The notes: generated from the letters alone by a model not told the origin. A stretch of DNA of 64,000 nt from JAXLRU01 sp046330935 (GCA_046330935.1 JAXLRU010000002.1:682001-746000); one strand, 5' to 3'. Counted from the first letter of the stretch, positions 26,223 to 35,633 are shown. Program-made: numbers and translations.

Positions 26223-27170
26223 GTGCGGATCGAGCAGCTGGAGTACCTGCGGGCGGTGACCCGCCTGGGCTCGCTGCGCCGCGCGGCCGACGAGCTGCAC
26301 CTGTCGCAGCCGGCGCTGAGCGAGACCATCCGCAACCTCGAGCGCGAGCTGGGCGTGGCCCTGCTGGAGCGGCACCGCTCGGGGGCCACGATCAGCGACG
26401 ACGGGCGCGAGCTGCTGCCGCACATCAGCGAGGTGCTCGACGCCGTCGACAAGCTGCGGCGCGCGGCGGACGCGTCGCACCGGGGGGCGCGCAGCCTACG
26501 GCTGGGGACGGCGCACGCGGCGACCGTCCCCCTGCTGGTGCACGCGCTGCGCGCGTTCGGCGAGGAGCACCCCGAGACGACCGTCGAGGTGATCAGCGCC
26601 CAGCAGCGGCAGATCCACCAGGGGCTGCGCGACGGCAGCCTCGACCTCGGCCTGGTGAACTACCTGGCCACGGACGACCCCCCGACCGACCTGGAGTCGG
26701 TCGTGGTGCGGCGCGGGCGGGCCGTCGCGTGCCTGCACCCCGCCAGCCCGCTGTGCGCGCTGCCCGTGATCGGCCCGCTCGACCTGCTCACCGAGCCTCT
26801 GGTGGTGATGCGCCAGGGGTACCTGATGCACCGGTACGTGCACCGCTTCGTCGGTGACGTGGCCCCCGGCGGGCTGCCCGTGGCGGCGGTCGCCGACGGG
26901 GCCGAGATGGGCAAGCTCATGGTGGCCGAAGGGCTGGGGGCCACCCTGCTGCCCGACTTCTCGGTGATCGACGACCCCCTGCACCGCGAGGGGTTGATCG
27001 TGGCCCGCCCGCTGGCCCCCCGCGGCGGGCAGGTGCTCATGGTGCTGCAGCGCACCCGTTCCGCCGCGGTGAGCCGCGCGGTCCTGGCCCTGGCCGAGCA
27101 CGTGGTGGAGGAGTCCACCCGTACCCCCGCGAACGCGGCGGCCGCGGCCGGTGACGCCGTCGCCCAGTGA
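26223..27170 (+). CDS. LysR-family transcriptional regulator
   Basis: 315 residues from a GTG at 26223. The winged helix is VRIEQLEYLRAVTRLGSLRR followed by AADELHLSQPALSETIRNLE, typical LysR. The effector domain follows, with SLRLGTAHAATVPLLVHALR and DLGLVNYL. It is read in the same direction as the SfnB-type gene that starts 129 bp later, which it may regulate. Same-strand placement differs from the more usual divergent LysR layout. Confidence 0.92.
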   Translation: MRIEQLEYLRAVTRLGSLRRAADELHLSQPALSETIRNLERELGVALLERHRSGATISDDGRELLPHISEVLDAVDKLRRAADASHRGARSLRLGTAHAATVPLLVHALRAFGEEHPETTVEVISAQQRQIHQGLRDGSLDLGLVNYLATDDPPTDLESVVVRRGRAVACLHPASPLCALPVIGPLDLLTEPLVVMRQGYLMHRYVHRFVGDVAPGGLPVAAVADGAEMGKLMVAEGLGATLLPDFSVIDDPLHREGLIVARPLAPRGGQVLMVLQRTRSAAVSRAVLALAEHVVEESTRTPANAAAAAGDAVAQ

Positions 27171-27298
27171 AAGGGAAACCCTGGATGGCGCTGGGGAACG
27201 GCGATGGCCGTCACCCTGGTCCGGCCGCCCGGACGCATGGTCCGATGCGCAGCGTCCCGTCGCCCCGCCGACGGTCCGCGTCCCCGCCGGAGGTGCCC

Positions 27299-28630
27299 AT
27301 GTGTCCGTCCCCCTCGCCGTCCCCGCAGTCCCTCGCGCCCGGCGGCGAGATCCCGGCCGTCCGCGCCCCCGGTGCCGACCTCGCGCCCACCCCGGATCCC
27401 ACCCCCGACCTGGGGCTGGACACCGCCCTCGACCTGCCCGACTCCCCCCAGGCCCACGTCGTCCGCGACGACGACGAGGCGGTGCGGGTGGCCGAGCACC
27501 TCGTCCCCGTCCTGGCGGCGGGCGCCGCGCAGCGCGACCGCGAGCGTCGGCTGCCCGTCCAGGAGCTCGCGCTGCTGTCGGCGAGCGGGCTGCTCGGCAT
27601 CACCGTCCCCATGGGGCACGGGGGCGCGGAGGTTCGCACGTCCACGGTCGCCGAGGTGGTGCGCCTGCTCGCGCTGGCCGACCCGAACATCGCGCAGATC
27701 CCCCACAGCCACTTCGTCTACGTGAACGTGCTGCGCACGACGGGCGGCGAGCGGCTGCGGGCGCGGCTGTACGCCGACGTCCTCGCGGGACGGCGGCTCG
27801 GCAACGCCCAGGCGGAGGCGGGCACGAAGCACGCCGGGGAGCACCGGACGGCGCTGCGCCGCCGGCCCGACGGCACGCTCTCGCTGACCGGGGTGAAGAA
27901 CTACTGCACCGGCGCCCTGTTCGCGCACTGGATCCCCGTGCTGGCCCGGGACGAGGCCGACCGGGCCGTCGCCGCGTTCGTCCCGCGCCACGCACCCGGC
28001 GTCACCGTCGTCGACGACTGGGACGGCATGGGCCAGCGCACCACCGCGAGCGGCACCGTGCGCCTGGACGACGTCACGGTCGAGGAGTGGGCGGTGGCGC
28101 CGCACCACGAGACGTTCACCGGCCCGCAGCTGCACGGGGCGCGGGCGCAGCTGCTGCACGCGGCGATCGACGTCGGGCTGGCGCGCGCGGCGCTGCTGGA
28201 CGCCGTCGACGCCGTGCTCACCAAGGCGCGGCCCTGGTACGAGTCGACGTGGGACCGCGCGGCCGACGACCCGCTGGTGATCCAGCAGGTGGGCGAGCTG
28301 GAGGTGCAGGTGCGCGCCAGCGAGGAGCTGCTGCGGGCGGCCGGGCGGGCCGTGGACGACGCCGCGGCCCACCTGGACGACGACTCGGCGGCGCGCGCGT
28401 CCATCGCCGTCGCGGTGGCCAAGACCCACGCCACCCGCACGTGCCTGACCGCGGGCGACGCCGTCCTCGACCTCGGCGGCACCCGCTGCGCCTCGGACCG
28501 GCTCAACCTGCACCGGCACTGGCGCAACGCCCGGATGCACACCCTGCACGACCCGGTGCGGTGGAAGCTGCAGCACATCGGGCGCTACGCGATCGACGGC
28601 ACCCGACCCCCGCGGCACGGGCAGATCTGA
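27299..28630 (+). CDS. Acyl-CoA dehydrogenase-fold flavoprotein, SfnB-like
   Basis: 443 residues from ATG 27299, which has GGAGGTG seven bases upstream; a more upstream ATG in frame lacks such a site. The acyl-CoA dehydrogenase fold is seen in GLLGITVPMGHGGAEV, DPNIAQIPHSHFVYVN, LSLTGVKNYCTGALFA and VLDLGGTRCASDRLNLHRHW. This pattern is that of FMN-dependent monooxygenases of the SfnB/DszC group, which handle organosulfur compounds, rather than fatty-acid dehydrogenases. A first stretch of about 50 residues is Pro/Ser-rich. Sulfur scavenging under the upstream LysR protein is plausible. Confidence 0.82.
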   Translation: MCPSPSPSPQSLAPGGEIPAVRAPGADLAPTPDPTPDLGLDTALDLPDSPQAHVVRDDDEAVRVAEHLVPVLAAGAAQRDRERRLPVQELALLSASGLLGITVPMGHGGAEVRTSTVAEVVRLLALADPNIAQIPHSHFVYVNVLRTTGGERLRARLYADVLAGRRLGNAQAEAGTKHAGEHRTALRRRPDGTLSLTGVKNYCTGALFAHWIPVLARDEADRAVAAFVPRHAPGVTVVDDWDGMGQRTTASGTVRLDDVTVEEWAVAPHHETFTGPQLHGARAQLLHAAIDVGLARAALLDAVDAVLTKARPWYESTWDRAADDPLVIQQVGELEVQVRASEELLRAAGRAVDDAAAHLDDDSAARASIAVAVAKTHATRTCLTAGDAVLDLGGTRCASDRLNLHRHWRNARMHTLHDPVRWKLQHIGRYAIDGTRPPRHGQI

Positions 28631-28769
28631 GCGCGGGAGCCGCCCCGGCCGATCCGCGAGGCCGGCTTCGTCGTTCCCCGGATCCCGGCTCCCCCACCGG
28701 GGCAGACTGGCCCGCGAGCGCGCACGGCATACCGCCGTCGCACACGGCGCACCGCCACCAGGGGTTTCG

Positions 28770-31340
28770 ATGGTCACGTCATCCGGCCGCCCGACGTCCA
28801 CCTCGCCGCGCCGCCTCGGCGTCCGGCCCCGAGCGCTGACGGGTGCCGTGGTCGCCGCCGTCCTGGCGGGGGGTGCCGTCGCCGCCTCGTCGCCGGCGGA
28901 TGCGGCGGACGCCGCGCCGCGGCTGCAGGTGGTGGCGAGCGTGATCGGAGGCGCCTTCACCGCCGGGCAGGAACGGCGCTGGACCGTCACCCTCGTCAAC
29001 ACGGGCACGGCCACCGCCTCAGGACCGGCCAGGCTGGTGGGGTCGACGGGCGACTGGATCGGCGACGTGCGCGGCACCGGCACCGGCTGGACCTGCCCCG
29101 ACCTCGGCTCCTGTGCGTGGACGGGCGCCCTCGCGCCGGGCGCCGTCAGCCCGCCCCTCACCCTCGTCGCGCCCGCGTTGCCGGTCAGCGCGGTGGGCGC
29201 CAGGGGCGTCGGCAACGTCACGACGACCCTCGAGGTCGACGACTCCGCCGCCGGGGGCAGCGGGCAGGGCGGGGCCTGGTCACTGACGACGCCCGTCAGC
29301 GACGCCCGCTCCCCGCGCGTGGTGCCCGTCGTCGAGCGCGCGACGGGCGCGCCCCTGGTGAGCGGGCGCGCTGAACCGTTCCGGCTGGAGCTGCGCAACG
29401 TCGGGGGGAGCCCCGCGAGCCGGGATCGGCTGGCGCCCCAGCACCACGGCTACTTCACCGACGACGAGGACGGCACGCGGAGCCTGCTCGACGCCGACGG
29501 CACGACGCCGTGGAGTTGCGTCTACGTCGGCCCCTGCCAGTGGGAGGGCGGGGACCTCCTCCCGGCGACGGCGACCCCGCCGATCACGGTGAACGGCACC
29601 TTCACGGTCCCCTTCGCCCCGCTGGATGCGCGGACGGCGGCGGTCGAGGCGTCCGTCGAGTCCTCCCCGGGCCGCTCGACGAGCGCCGTCCTCGCCACAC
29701 CCGTCACGTCGGCGACGCTGCCGCGCCTGTTCCCCGTGGTGCGGCCCGTGGCGGGCCCGCTGTCGGCGGGGCAGACCCCCGCGCTCGAGGTGGCCCTCAG
29801 CAACCCGGGCGGCACCGCGAGCGCCGCCGACGCCGCCGTCGTGACCCTCGCGACCTCGGGCACGTGGTCGGGCTGGTCCCCGGCCGGCAGCGGCTGGACC
29901 TGCACCGGGCTGGTCTGCCGCTGGCCGCGGTCGATCGGGGCGGGCCGCGGCACGACCTGGCTGCGGCTGACCCCCACCACCGGGTCGGGGGCCGCCACCG
30001 TGACGGCGACCCTCGCCCAGAAGGACCCCTCGGGTGCCGACGCCCCCACCTCGGACACCTCCACGGTCGTGGTCCCCCGCTCCCCCGCGGCGGCCGACGA
30101 CCTCGGCGTCCAGGTGGCCTCCAACGTCCGCTGGGTGCCGTTCGGGGTGGCCGCGAAGAGCACGGTGCAGGTCCGCAACGTCGGGACCGCGGCGCGCACC
30201 GGCGCGGTCCTGCGCCTGACCTGGAACGCGCCCCGCAACGACTCGGCGAGCCGCGCGAACGGCGAGGGGTGGACGTGCACGGGGGTCGCGGCGCCCGCCG
30301 GCACCCAGGCACGCCTCTGCCGCTCCACCGCCACGGTCGCCGCCGGCGCCTCGTTCCCGACGCTGTTCACGCAGGCCACGGGCACCGGCGACATGGTGGT
30401 GACGGCCACGCTGGTCGGGCCTACCGGCGCCGCGGGCACCGCCGCCGACACCGCCCCCGCCAACGACTCCGCGCAGCTGCGGTTCGCCTCGCTCGGCCCG
30501 CTGCCCGTGACGGCGTCGGTGACCACCGACCCGTACCTGCAGCGCGGCCAGACGTTCCACCGCACCCTCCGCGCGACCAACGTGGCCGGGTACGAGGTGC
30601 CCGGCCCCTTCGAGGTCTACATCCTGCCGATCCTGCGGCGCCCCACCTTCGAGTGGAACGGCGGGTGGGGCGGGATGCCCGGCGACGAGTACCTCCCCGT
30701 GACGTCGTGGTCGGGAACGGGCTGGACGTGCGACGTCCGCGACCTCTTCGGCCAGCGCTGCCGCTGGGAGGGCCGGCTCGCTCCGGGTCAGTCGACGGCC
30801 GCCCTGCAGGTGGACACGGCCGCGTCGGCCTTCCCCACCAGGCTCGACGGCCGCACCGTGCTCGACAACCGCCTCAACCTGACCTTCCCCACGCGCCTCA
30901 ACGGCTTCCCGCAGCTGCTGCGGTCGCAGGTGGGTCTGGAGGGGCCGACCGTGGACCTGACGGGGGTCCTCGACGGGCCGGCGTCCCCGCCGCGCCAGGG
31001 CGCCGCCTTCACGGCGACGTTGCGGCTGGGCAACCTCGGGCGCTCCCCGGCGACGGGGGCCACGACGGTCACGCTGACCGGGGACGGCGCGGGCGCGCTG
31101 ACGGCGTCCGGCTCGGGGTGGGCGTGCGGGGCCGCGGCGGTGACCCTGACGTGCTCCACGACCGCCGGCGTGGGCGCGGGGGCCGCACTGCCCGCGCTGA
31201 CCGTCACCGGCCGGGCGCAGCAGCCCGCCGCCGAGGACGGGCTGCCCGAGCGCACCTCGTCGGTCACCGCCGCCTGGTCCAACCCCTCCGACCAGGTCAC
31301 CGACGACACGGCCGCGGTCGGGTTGGTCCCCGCGTCCTGA
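28770..31340 (+). CDS. Secreted six-repeat beta-domain protein
   Basis: 856 residues from ATG 28770. A signal peptide (GAVVAAVLAGGAVAASSPADA) precedes six domains of about 130-140 residues. Each contains a W-T-C or W-x-C element followed by a second Cys: GTGWTCPDLGSCAW, TPWSCVYVGPCQW, GSGWTCTGLVCRW, GEGWTCTGV with ARLC, GTGWTCDVRDLFGQRC and GSGWACGAAAVTLTC. Each Cys pair likely forms a disulfide. The domains resemble CARDB/DUF11-type Ig-like repeats. No sortase motif or membrane tail is visible. It ends 8 bp before the convergent gene. Confidence 0.78.
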   Translation: MVTSSGRPTSTSPRRLGVRPRALTGAVVAAVLAGGAVAASSPADAADAAPRLQVVASVIGGAFTAGQERRWTVTLVNTGTATASGPARLVGSTGDWIGDVRGTGTGWTCPDLGSCAWTGALAPGAVSPPLTLVAPALPVSAVGARGVGNVTTTLEVDDSAAGGSGQGGAWSLTTPVSDARSPRVVPVVERATGAPLVSGRAEPFRLELRNVGGSPASRDRLAPQHHGYFTDDEDGTRSLLDADGTTPWSCVYVGPCQWEGGDLLPATATPPITVNGTFTVPFAPLDARTAAVEASVESSPGRSTSAVLATPVTSATLPRLFPVVRPVAGPLSAGQTPALEVALSNPGGTASAADAAVVTLATSGTWSGWSPAGSGWTCTGLVCRWPRSIGAGRGTTWLRLTPTTGSGAATVTATLAQKDPSGADAPTSDTSTVVVPRSPAAADDLGVQVASNVRWVPFGVAAKSTVQVRNVGTAARTGAVLRLTWNAPRNDSASRANGEGWTCTGVAAPAGTQARLCRSTATVAAGASFPTLFTQATGTGDMVVTATLVGPTGAAGTAADTAPANDSAQLRFASLGPLPVTASVTTDPYLQRGQTFHRTLRATNVAGYEVPGPFEVYILPILRRPTFEWNGGWGGMPGDEYLPVTSWSGTGWTCDVRDLFGQRCRWEGRLAPGQSTAALQVDTAASAFPTRLDGRTVLDNRLNLTFPTRLNGFPQLLRSQVGLEGPTVDLTGVLDGPASPPRQGAAFTATLRLGNLGRSPATGATTVTLTGDGAGALTASGSGWACGAAAVTLTCSTTAGVGAGAALPALTVTGRAQQPAAEDGLPERTSSVTAAWSNPSDQVTDDTAAVGLVPAS

Positions 31341-31348
31341 CCGGTGCC

Positions 31349-32032
31349 TCAGCCGCGCCGGTAGTCGAGCAGCTCCTGCGGAACGGGGATCGAGGGGTCG
31401 AGGTCGGGGGTCGGCTGCGGCGCGCCGTAGGTGGTGCGCACGGGCAGCACCCCGGCCCAGTGCGACAGGCCGAGGTCGGCGGGGTCGTCGTCCACGCCTG
31501 CGGGCCGCGCCTTGAGCGACACCTCGACCAGCGGCAGGCGCAGGACGGCCGTGGCGGCGTCCTCCTTCGGGCTCGCGGGGCGGGACTGCCGCGACCGGCC
31601 CGGGACGACGTGCTCGACGAGCGCGGCCAGCGCCACCGCGCGCTCGGCGGGGTCGGTGACGAGCGTGGCCCGGCCCCGCGCGATCACGCTGCGGTACTGC
31701 AGGGAGTGGTTGAACTGGCTGCGCGCGAGCACCAGCCCGTCGACCAGCGTGACCGTGACGCACAGCTCGACCCCGCCCCCGGCCCTGGCCAGCCGGCCGA
31801 GCGTGGCGCCGGTGCTGCTGTGCAGGTACAGCGTGCGGCCCACCCGCGCGTGCAGCTGCGGAAGTACCACGGGGGAGCCGTCGACGACGTACCCGACGTG
31901 GCAGGTGAGGGCCTCGTCGAGCACCGCGGCGACCGCGTCGACGTCGTAGTCGAGCCGGTCGTTCTTGCGGGAGGCGGTGGTGCGCGCGGTGGCGGCGTAC
32001 CGGTCGGGCTGCTGGGGCTGCTGGGTGCTCAC
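31349..32032 (-). CDS. Pyridoxamine 5'-phosphate oxidase-fold flavoprotein
   Basis: 227 residues from a GTG at 32032 with GAGGAG nine bases upstream. The split-barrel motifs are VDAVAAVLDEALTCHVGYVV, LYLHSSTGATLGRLARAGGG and VLARSQFNHSLQYRSVIARG, matching PNPOx-like flavin-binding proteins close to the Nim-related group. These bind FMN or F420 and have diverse roles; the substrate is unknown. It is divergent from DUF3072 at 32210. Confidence 0.88.
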   Translation of the reverse strand: MSTQQPQQPDRYAATARTTASRKNDRLDYDVDAVAAVLDEALTCHVGYVVDGSPVVLPQLHARVGRTLYLHSSTGATLGRLARAGGGVELCVTVTLVDGLVLARSQFNHSLQYRSVIARGRATLVTDPAERAVALAALVEHVVPGRSRQSRPASPKEDAATAVLRLPLVEVSLKARPAGVDDDPADLGLSHWAGVLPVRTTYGAPQPTPDLDPSIPVPQELLDYRRG

Positions 32033-32209
32033 GGGTGTCTCCTCGGCGGGGCGGCGCCGCGAGTCTGCCCGATCCGGCCCCCCGTGCGCCCGTGACTTCT
32101 GCGCCGCCGACGCTCCCCGGACGGTCTGCGGCACAGTTCGCCGCAGACCGTCCGGGGAGGGCGGGCTAGCCCGGATGCGATCGACCACGGCCGCGCCTAC
32201 GGTGCCGAC

Positions 32210-32449
32210 ATGAGCGACATCTCAGGCATCGAGGGCGAATCGATCAAGCAGCAGGACGACCCGGGCTCGAACACCATCAAGGACCCGGACCAGTGGACGA
32301 CGGGCGACGAGCCCGCCACCGGGGCGCAGCGCTCCTACCTGCAGACGCTGGCGGAGGAGGCCGGGGAGCAGGCGCCGGTCGACCTCACGAAGGCCGACGC
32401 GTCCAAGCTCATCGACGAGCTGCAGGAGCGCACGGGCCGGGGCCGCTGA
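32210..32449 (+). CDS. DUF3072 family protein
   Basis: 79 residues from ATG 32210. The sequence NTIKDPDQWTTGDEPATGAQ followed by SYLQTLAEEAGEQAPVDLTK and SKLIDELQERTGRG is the full DUF3072 domain. The fold is probably a small helical domain preceded by a flexible acidic part. Function unknown. It stands alone and is convergent with the MFS gene 29 bp further on. Confidence 0.9.
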   Translation: MSDISGIEGESIKQQDDPGSNTIKDPDQWTTGDEPATGAQRSYLQTLAEEAGEQAPVDLTKADASKLIDELQERTGRGR

Positions 32450-32478
32450 GGCCGTCCCCCGAGCACCGCAGGCAAGGA

Positions 32479-33753
32479 TCAGGACGGCGGCCCGGCGGCC
32501 TCGCGCCGCCGGCGCCGCACCAGGGCCCGGCTGCGCAGGATCCCGACCACGCCGATCGCCCACAGCGGGTACTGCACGGCGAACGCCCAGCGGAAGTCGT
32601 CGAGGGAGTACTCCCCGACGGCCCCGCCGGTGCGCACGTCGAGCACCCACCCGATCGCGAGGACGGCCACCAGCGCCGAGACGAACCCGCCGACGTTGAC
32701 GACGCCGGTCGCCGTCCCGTGCCGGTACTCGGGGTTGAACGTGCGGGCGAAGTCGAACCCGATCACCGACCCGGGCCCACCCACGGAGATCGCGACGACG
32801 AGGACGGCGAGCAACCACAGCGGGGCGCGCCCGGGCCACGCGAGGACGACCGTCCAGGCCCCGGCGCCGAGCGCGACCAGCCCCAGCACGAGCTTCGAGC
32901 GGCGCAGCGGGTGCCGCGAGACGGCGACCCCGAGGACCGGGCCGGTGACGACGGCGGCGACGACGAACAGCGTCAGCAGCGCCCCGGCCTGCCCGCGGGT
33001 CAGCCCCTCCCCCGCCACGAGGAACGGCACGCCCCACAGCAGTGCGAACGCGGTGGCGGCGAACGGCGTCGAGAAGTGGCTCCACAGGCCGAGCCGGGTC
33101 CCGGGGTGCCGCCAGGCCTCGGCGATGTCGGTGAGGACGTCCCGCGCGGAGGCCCCCGCGCGGGTCCGCACCCCCGTGGGCGTGTCGCGGACGACGAGCA
33201 GGACGACGATCGCGGCCAGCACCCCCATGGCCGCGACGGACGCGAACGCGGGCAGCCAGCCGGGCCCGTGCAGCAGCCAGGTCAGCGGGAACGCGCTGGC
33301 GATCTGCCCGAGCAGGCCGGTCTGGCCGGTCACCTGGCTGAGCACCGGCACCTGGCGGGCCGGGAACCACGAGCCGATCAGGCGCAGCACGCTGATGAAG
33401 ACGGTCGCGTCGCCGGCGCCGACGAGCGCGCGGCCGCCGAGGGCGAGCCCGAGGGTGCCCGACGTGGCCAGGATCGTCTGGCCGAGGGCCATCACGAGGC
33501 CACCCGAGACGAGCAGGACGCGCGGCCCGAACCGGTCGATCAGCACGCCGACGGGGATCTGCAGGCCCGCGTACATGAACAGCTGCAGCACGACGAAGAT
33601 CGACAGGACGCCCGGGCCGGCGTCGAAGCGGTGCTGGGCCTCGAGTCCGGCGACGCCGAACGACGTCCGGTTGAGGATGGCGACGACGTAGGCGAGGACC
33701 CCCGCCGACCAGACGACCCACGCGCGGCGCGTCGGCTGCGGGTTGACGGTCAC
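32479..33753 (-). CDS. MFS transporter
   Basis: 424 residues from ATG 33753. Twelve hydrophobic segments are visible, with the MFS loop motif LIDRFGPRVLLVSGGLV between segments 2 and 3 and WVVWSAGVLAYVVAILNRTS at the start. The pattern resembles nitrate/nitrite- or sugar-phosphate-like transporters of the ACS branch; the substrate is unknown. Its start is 67 bp beyond the ribosomal operon's terminator, so it probably has its own promoter or is read at a low level from upstream. Confidence 0.9.
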   Translation of the reverse strand: MTVNPQPTRRAWVVWSAGVLAYVVAILNRTSFGVAGLEAQHRFDAGPGVLSIFVVLQLFMYAGLQIPVGVLIDRFGPRVLLVSGGLVMALGQTILATSGTLGLALGGRALVGAGDATVFISVLRLIGSWFPARQVPVLSQVTGQTGLLGQIASAFPLTWLLHGPGWLPAFASVAAMGVLAAIVVLLVVRDTPTGVRTRAGASARDVLTDIAEAWRHPGTRLGLWSHFSTPFAATAFALLWGVPFLVAGEGLTRGQAGALLTLFVVAAVVTGPVLGVAVSRHPLRRSKLVLGLVALGAGAWTVVLAWPGRAPLWLLAVLVVAISVGGPGSVIGFDFARTFNPEYRHGTATGVVNVGGFVSALVAVLAIGWVLDVRTGGAVGEYSLDDFRWAFAVQYPLWAIGVVGILRSRALVRRRRREAAGPPS

Positions 33754-33785
33754 CGGACCTCCTCGGGGGTGGTGCTCACACGCGG

Positions 33786-33821
33786 CGGGCCCGGCACCCC
33801 ACGCGGGGGGTGCCGGGCCCG
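33786..33821 (-). terminator. Strong hairpin terminator after rplI
   Basis: Perfect 15-bp stem (CGGGCCCGGCACCCC at 33786-33800 and its complement at 33807-33821) around the loop ACGCGG. It starts 20 bp past the rplI stop and closes the rpsF-ssb-rpsR-rplI operon. No T-tract follows. Confidence 0.8.
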
Positions 33822-33840
33822 GGCGTCGGACGTGACTGCC

Positions 33841-34290
33841 TCAGCGGGCGGCCACGACCTTCAGCTTGACCGTCGCCTGGACGTCGGCGTGCAGGCGCAC
33901 CTTGGCGCTGTACTCACCGGTCGTCTTGATCGGCTGGGGCAGCTCGACCTTGCGGCGGTCGACCTGCGGGCCACCGGCGGCGACCACGGCGTCGGCGATG
34001 TCACCGGTGGTGACGGCGCCGAAGAGGCGGCCGGCCGCACCCGCGCGAGCGGAGACGGTGACGACCTTGGACTCCAGGGCGTGACGCACGGCCTGGGCGT
34101 CCTCGAGCGTCGCGATCTCGCGCTTGGAGCGGGCCTTGCGGATCGACACGACCTGCTTCTCGCCGCCCTTGGTCCACAGGACCGCGAAGCCGCGGGGCAG
34201 CAGGTAGTTACGGCCGTAGCCGTCCTTGACCTCGACCACGTCGCCGGGGGCGCCGAGGCCGGAGACCTCCTGGGTCAGGATGAGCTTCAT
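33841..34290 (-). CDS. rplI: Ribosomal protein bL9
   Basis: 149 residues, the normal bL9 length. The start MKLILTQEVSGLGAPGDVVE and GYGRNYLLPRGFAV are the rRNA-binding N-domain signature. The C-domain follows the long helix containing ATLEDAQAVRHALESKVV. It binds 23S rRNA near the L1 stalk. It is the last gene of the conserved rpsF-ssb-rpsR-rplI operon, 17 bp after rpsR, with a clear AGAGAGGAGGACC ribosome-binding stretch. Confidence 0.98.
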   Translation of the reverse strand: MKLILTQEVSGLGAPGDVVEVKDGYGRNYLLPRGFAVLWTKGGEKQVVSIRKARSKREIATLEDAQAVRHALESKVVTVSARAGAAGRLFGAVTTGDIADAVVAAGGPQVDRRKVELPQPIKTTGEYSAKVRLHADVQATVKLKVVAAR

Positions 34291-34307
34291 CAGGTGGTCC
34301 TCCTCTC

Positions 34308-34544
34308 TCAGCGGGCGGAGCTCGAGTACGGCAGGAGCGCCATCTCACGAGCGTTCTTGACGGCGCGGGCGATGTCGCGCTGCTGCTGCACCGAGACACC
34401 GGTGACGCGGCGGGCGCGGATCTTGCCGCGGTCGGAGATGAACTTCCGCAGGAGCGCGGTGTCCTTGTAGTCGACCTTGTCGATCTTGGCCGCGGTGAGC
34501 GGATTCTGCTTCTTCTTGGGCTTGCGAACAGGTGGCTTCGCCAT
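34308..34544 (-). CDS. rpsR: Ribosomal protein bS18
   Basis: 78 residues. KKKQNPLTAAKIDKVDYKDT followed by LRKFISDRGKIRARRVTG is the bS18 core. It pairs with bS6 on the platform of the small subunit. There is no CxxC zinc motif, so this is the zinc-independent form. It lies between ssb and rplI as in other actinomycetes. AGGAGGAGCACC precedes the start. Confidence 0.98.
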   Translation of the reverse strand: MAKPPVRKPKKKQNPLTAAKIDKVDYKDTALLRKFISDRGKIRARRVTGVSVQQQRDIARAVKNAREMALLPYSSSAR

Positions 34545-34689
34545 CGTGGTGCTCCTCCTCAGGAGCCCGGGGAGTGACCCCGGGATGGTCGGATGGACCC
34601 GGGCGGGGCTGCCGCACCGGAACCGGACGGATCAGGGCCTTGCGGCCCCGGAGCGCGCGGACGCCGTCCGCGCGGGGAGTACTCGCCGA

Positions 34690-35307
34690 TCAGAACGGAG
34701 GCTCGTCGCCACCGCTGAAACCGCCGGAGGGGCCGGTGGCCCAGGGGTCCTCGGCCGCGGGAGCCCCGCCGCCGTAACCCCCACCGGGCTGGCCGTAACC
34801 GCCGCCCTGGCCGCCGCCGGAGGGCTGGCCGCCGTAGCCGCCGCCCTGGCCGCCGCCGGAGGGCTGGCCGCCGCCGCCGGAGGGCTGGCCGCCGCCGCCG
34901 TTGAAGCCGCCGCCGCCACCCTGGCCGAAGCCGCCGCCGGACCGCTGGGTGCGGTTGACCTTGGCGGTGGCGTAGCGCAGCGAGGGGCCGATCTCGTCGA
35001 CCTCGAGCTCGATCACCGTGCGCTTCTCGCCCTCCTTGGTGTCGTACGAGCGGCTCTTCAGCCGACCCGTGACGAGCACCCGGGACCCCCGCTGCAGCGA
35101 TTCGGCGACGTTCTCCGCCGCCTCACGCCACACCGAGCAGCGCATGAACAGCGTCTCGCCGTCCTTCCACTCGTTCGACTGGCGGTCGAACGCGCGGGGG
35201 GTGCTGGCAACCGTGAAGTTCGCGACGGCCGCCCCGGACGGCGTGAACCGCAGCTCGGGGTCGTTCGTCAGGTTGCCGATGATCGTGATCAAGGTGTCGC
35301 CGGCCAT
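34690..35307 (-). CDS. ssb: Single-stranded DNA-binding protein
   Basis: 205 residues. The OB-fold shows ITIIGNLTNDPELRFTPSGA, FDRQSNEWKDGETLFMRCSV and GSRVLVTGRLKSRSYDTKEG. A Gly/Gln/Tyr-rich tail with repeated GGGQGGGYGGQPS units leads to the conserved acidic tip GGDEPPF, which recruits repair and replication proteins. It functions as a tetramer on single-stranded DNA. It is 35 bp downstream of rpsF and 145 bp upstream of rpsR. Confidence 0.97.
   Translation of the reverse strand: MAGDTLITIIGNLTNDPELRFTPSGAAVANFTVASTPRAFDRQSNEWKDGETLFMRCSVWREAAENVAESLQRGSRVLVTGRLKSRSYDTKEGEKRTVIELEVDEIGPSLRYATAKVNRTQRSGGGFGQGGGGGFNGGGGQPSGGGGQPSGGGQGGGYGGQPSGGGQGGGYGQPGGGYGGGAPAAEDPWATGPSGGFSGGDEPPF
34801..34878 (-). 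repeat. 39-bp direct repeats encoding the SSB glycine-rich tail
   Basis: Two almost identical 39-bp units lie end to end (34801-34839 and 34840-34878), with partial copies on either side. Each encodes a 13-residue Gly/Gln/Tyr/Ser unit. Unit number is likely to vary between strains by slippage. Confidence 0.7.
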
Positions 35308-35342
35308 GAGGCGTGTCTCTTCTCAGCGAGTCGCGGGGATTC

Positions 35343-35633
35343 TCAGTGCACCTCGGGACGCAGGAGCTTGGTGCGCAGCACGGCCTCGTTGAGGTTCAGC
35401 TGGCGGTCGAGCTCCTTGGCGAGGTCCGGGGTGGCCTGCAGGTCGACGACCGCGTAGATCCCCTCGGACTTCTTCTTGATCTCGTAGGCCAGGCGGCGCC
35501 GGCCCCAGATGTCGACGTTCTCCACCGAGCCGCCGCCCTTGCGGACGACGTTCAGGAACCGGTCGAGCTCAGGGGCGACGGTGCGCTCCTCGAGCTCGGG
35601 GTCGAGGATCACCATCAGCTCGTAATGACGCAT
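35343..35633 (-). CDS. rpsF: Ribosomal protein bS6
   Basis: 96 residues from ATG 35633; a longer open frame upstream is the leader. MRHYELMVILDPELEERTVA and ENVDIWGRRRLAYEIKKKSE are the bS6 signatures. It heterodimerises with bS18 on 16S rRNA. It heads the rpsF-ssb-rpsR-rplI operon, and a GAGGAGGT ribosome-binding site lies 8 bases upstream. Confidence 0.97.
   Translation of the reverse strand: MRHYELMVILDPELEERTVAPELDRFLNVVRKGGGSVENVDIWGRRRLAYEIKKKSEGIYAVVDLQATPDLAKELDRQLNLNEAVLRTKLLRPEVH

Noticed and set aside
32090..32170. Two nearby copies of the motif CCGGACGGTCTGCGG and its complement before DUF3072
   Set aside because: It forms a plain inverted repeat in a short divergent spacer; it could be an operator or a terminator, but nothing decides between them.
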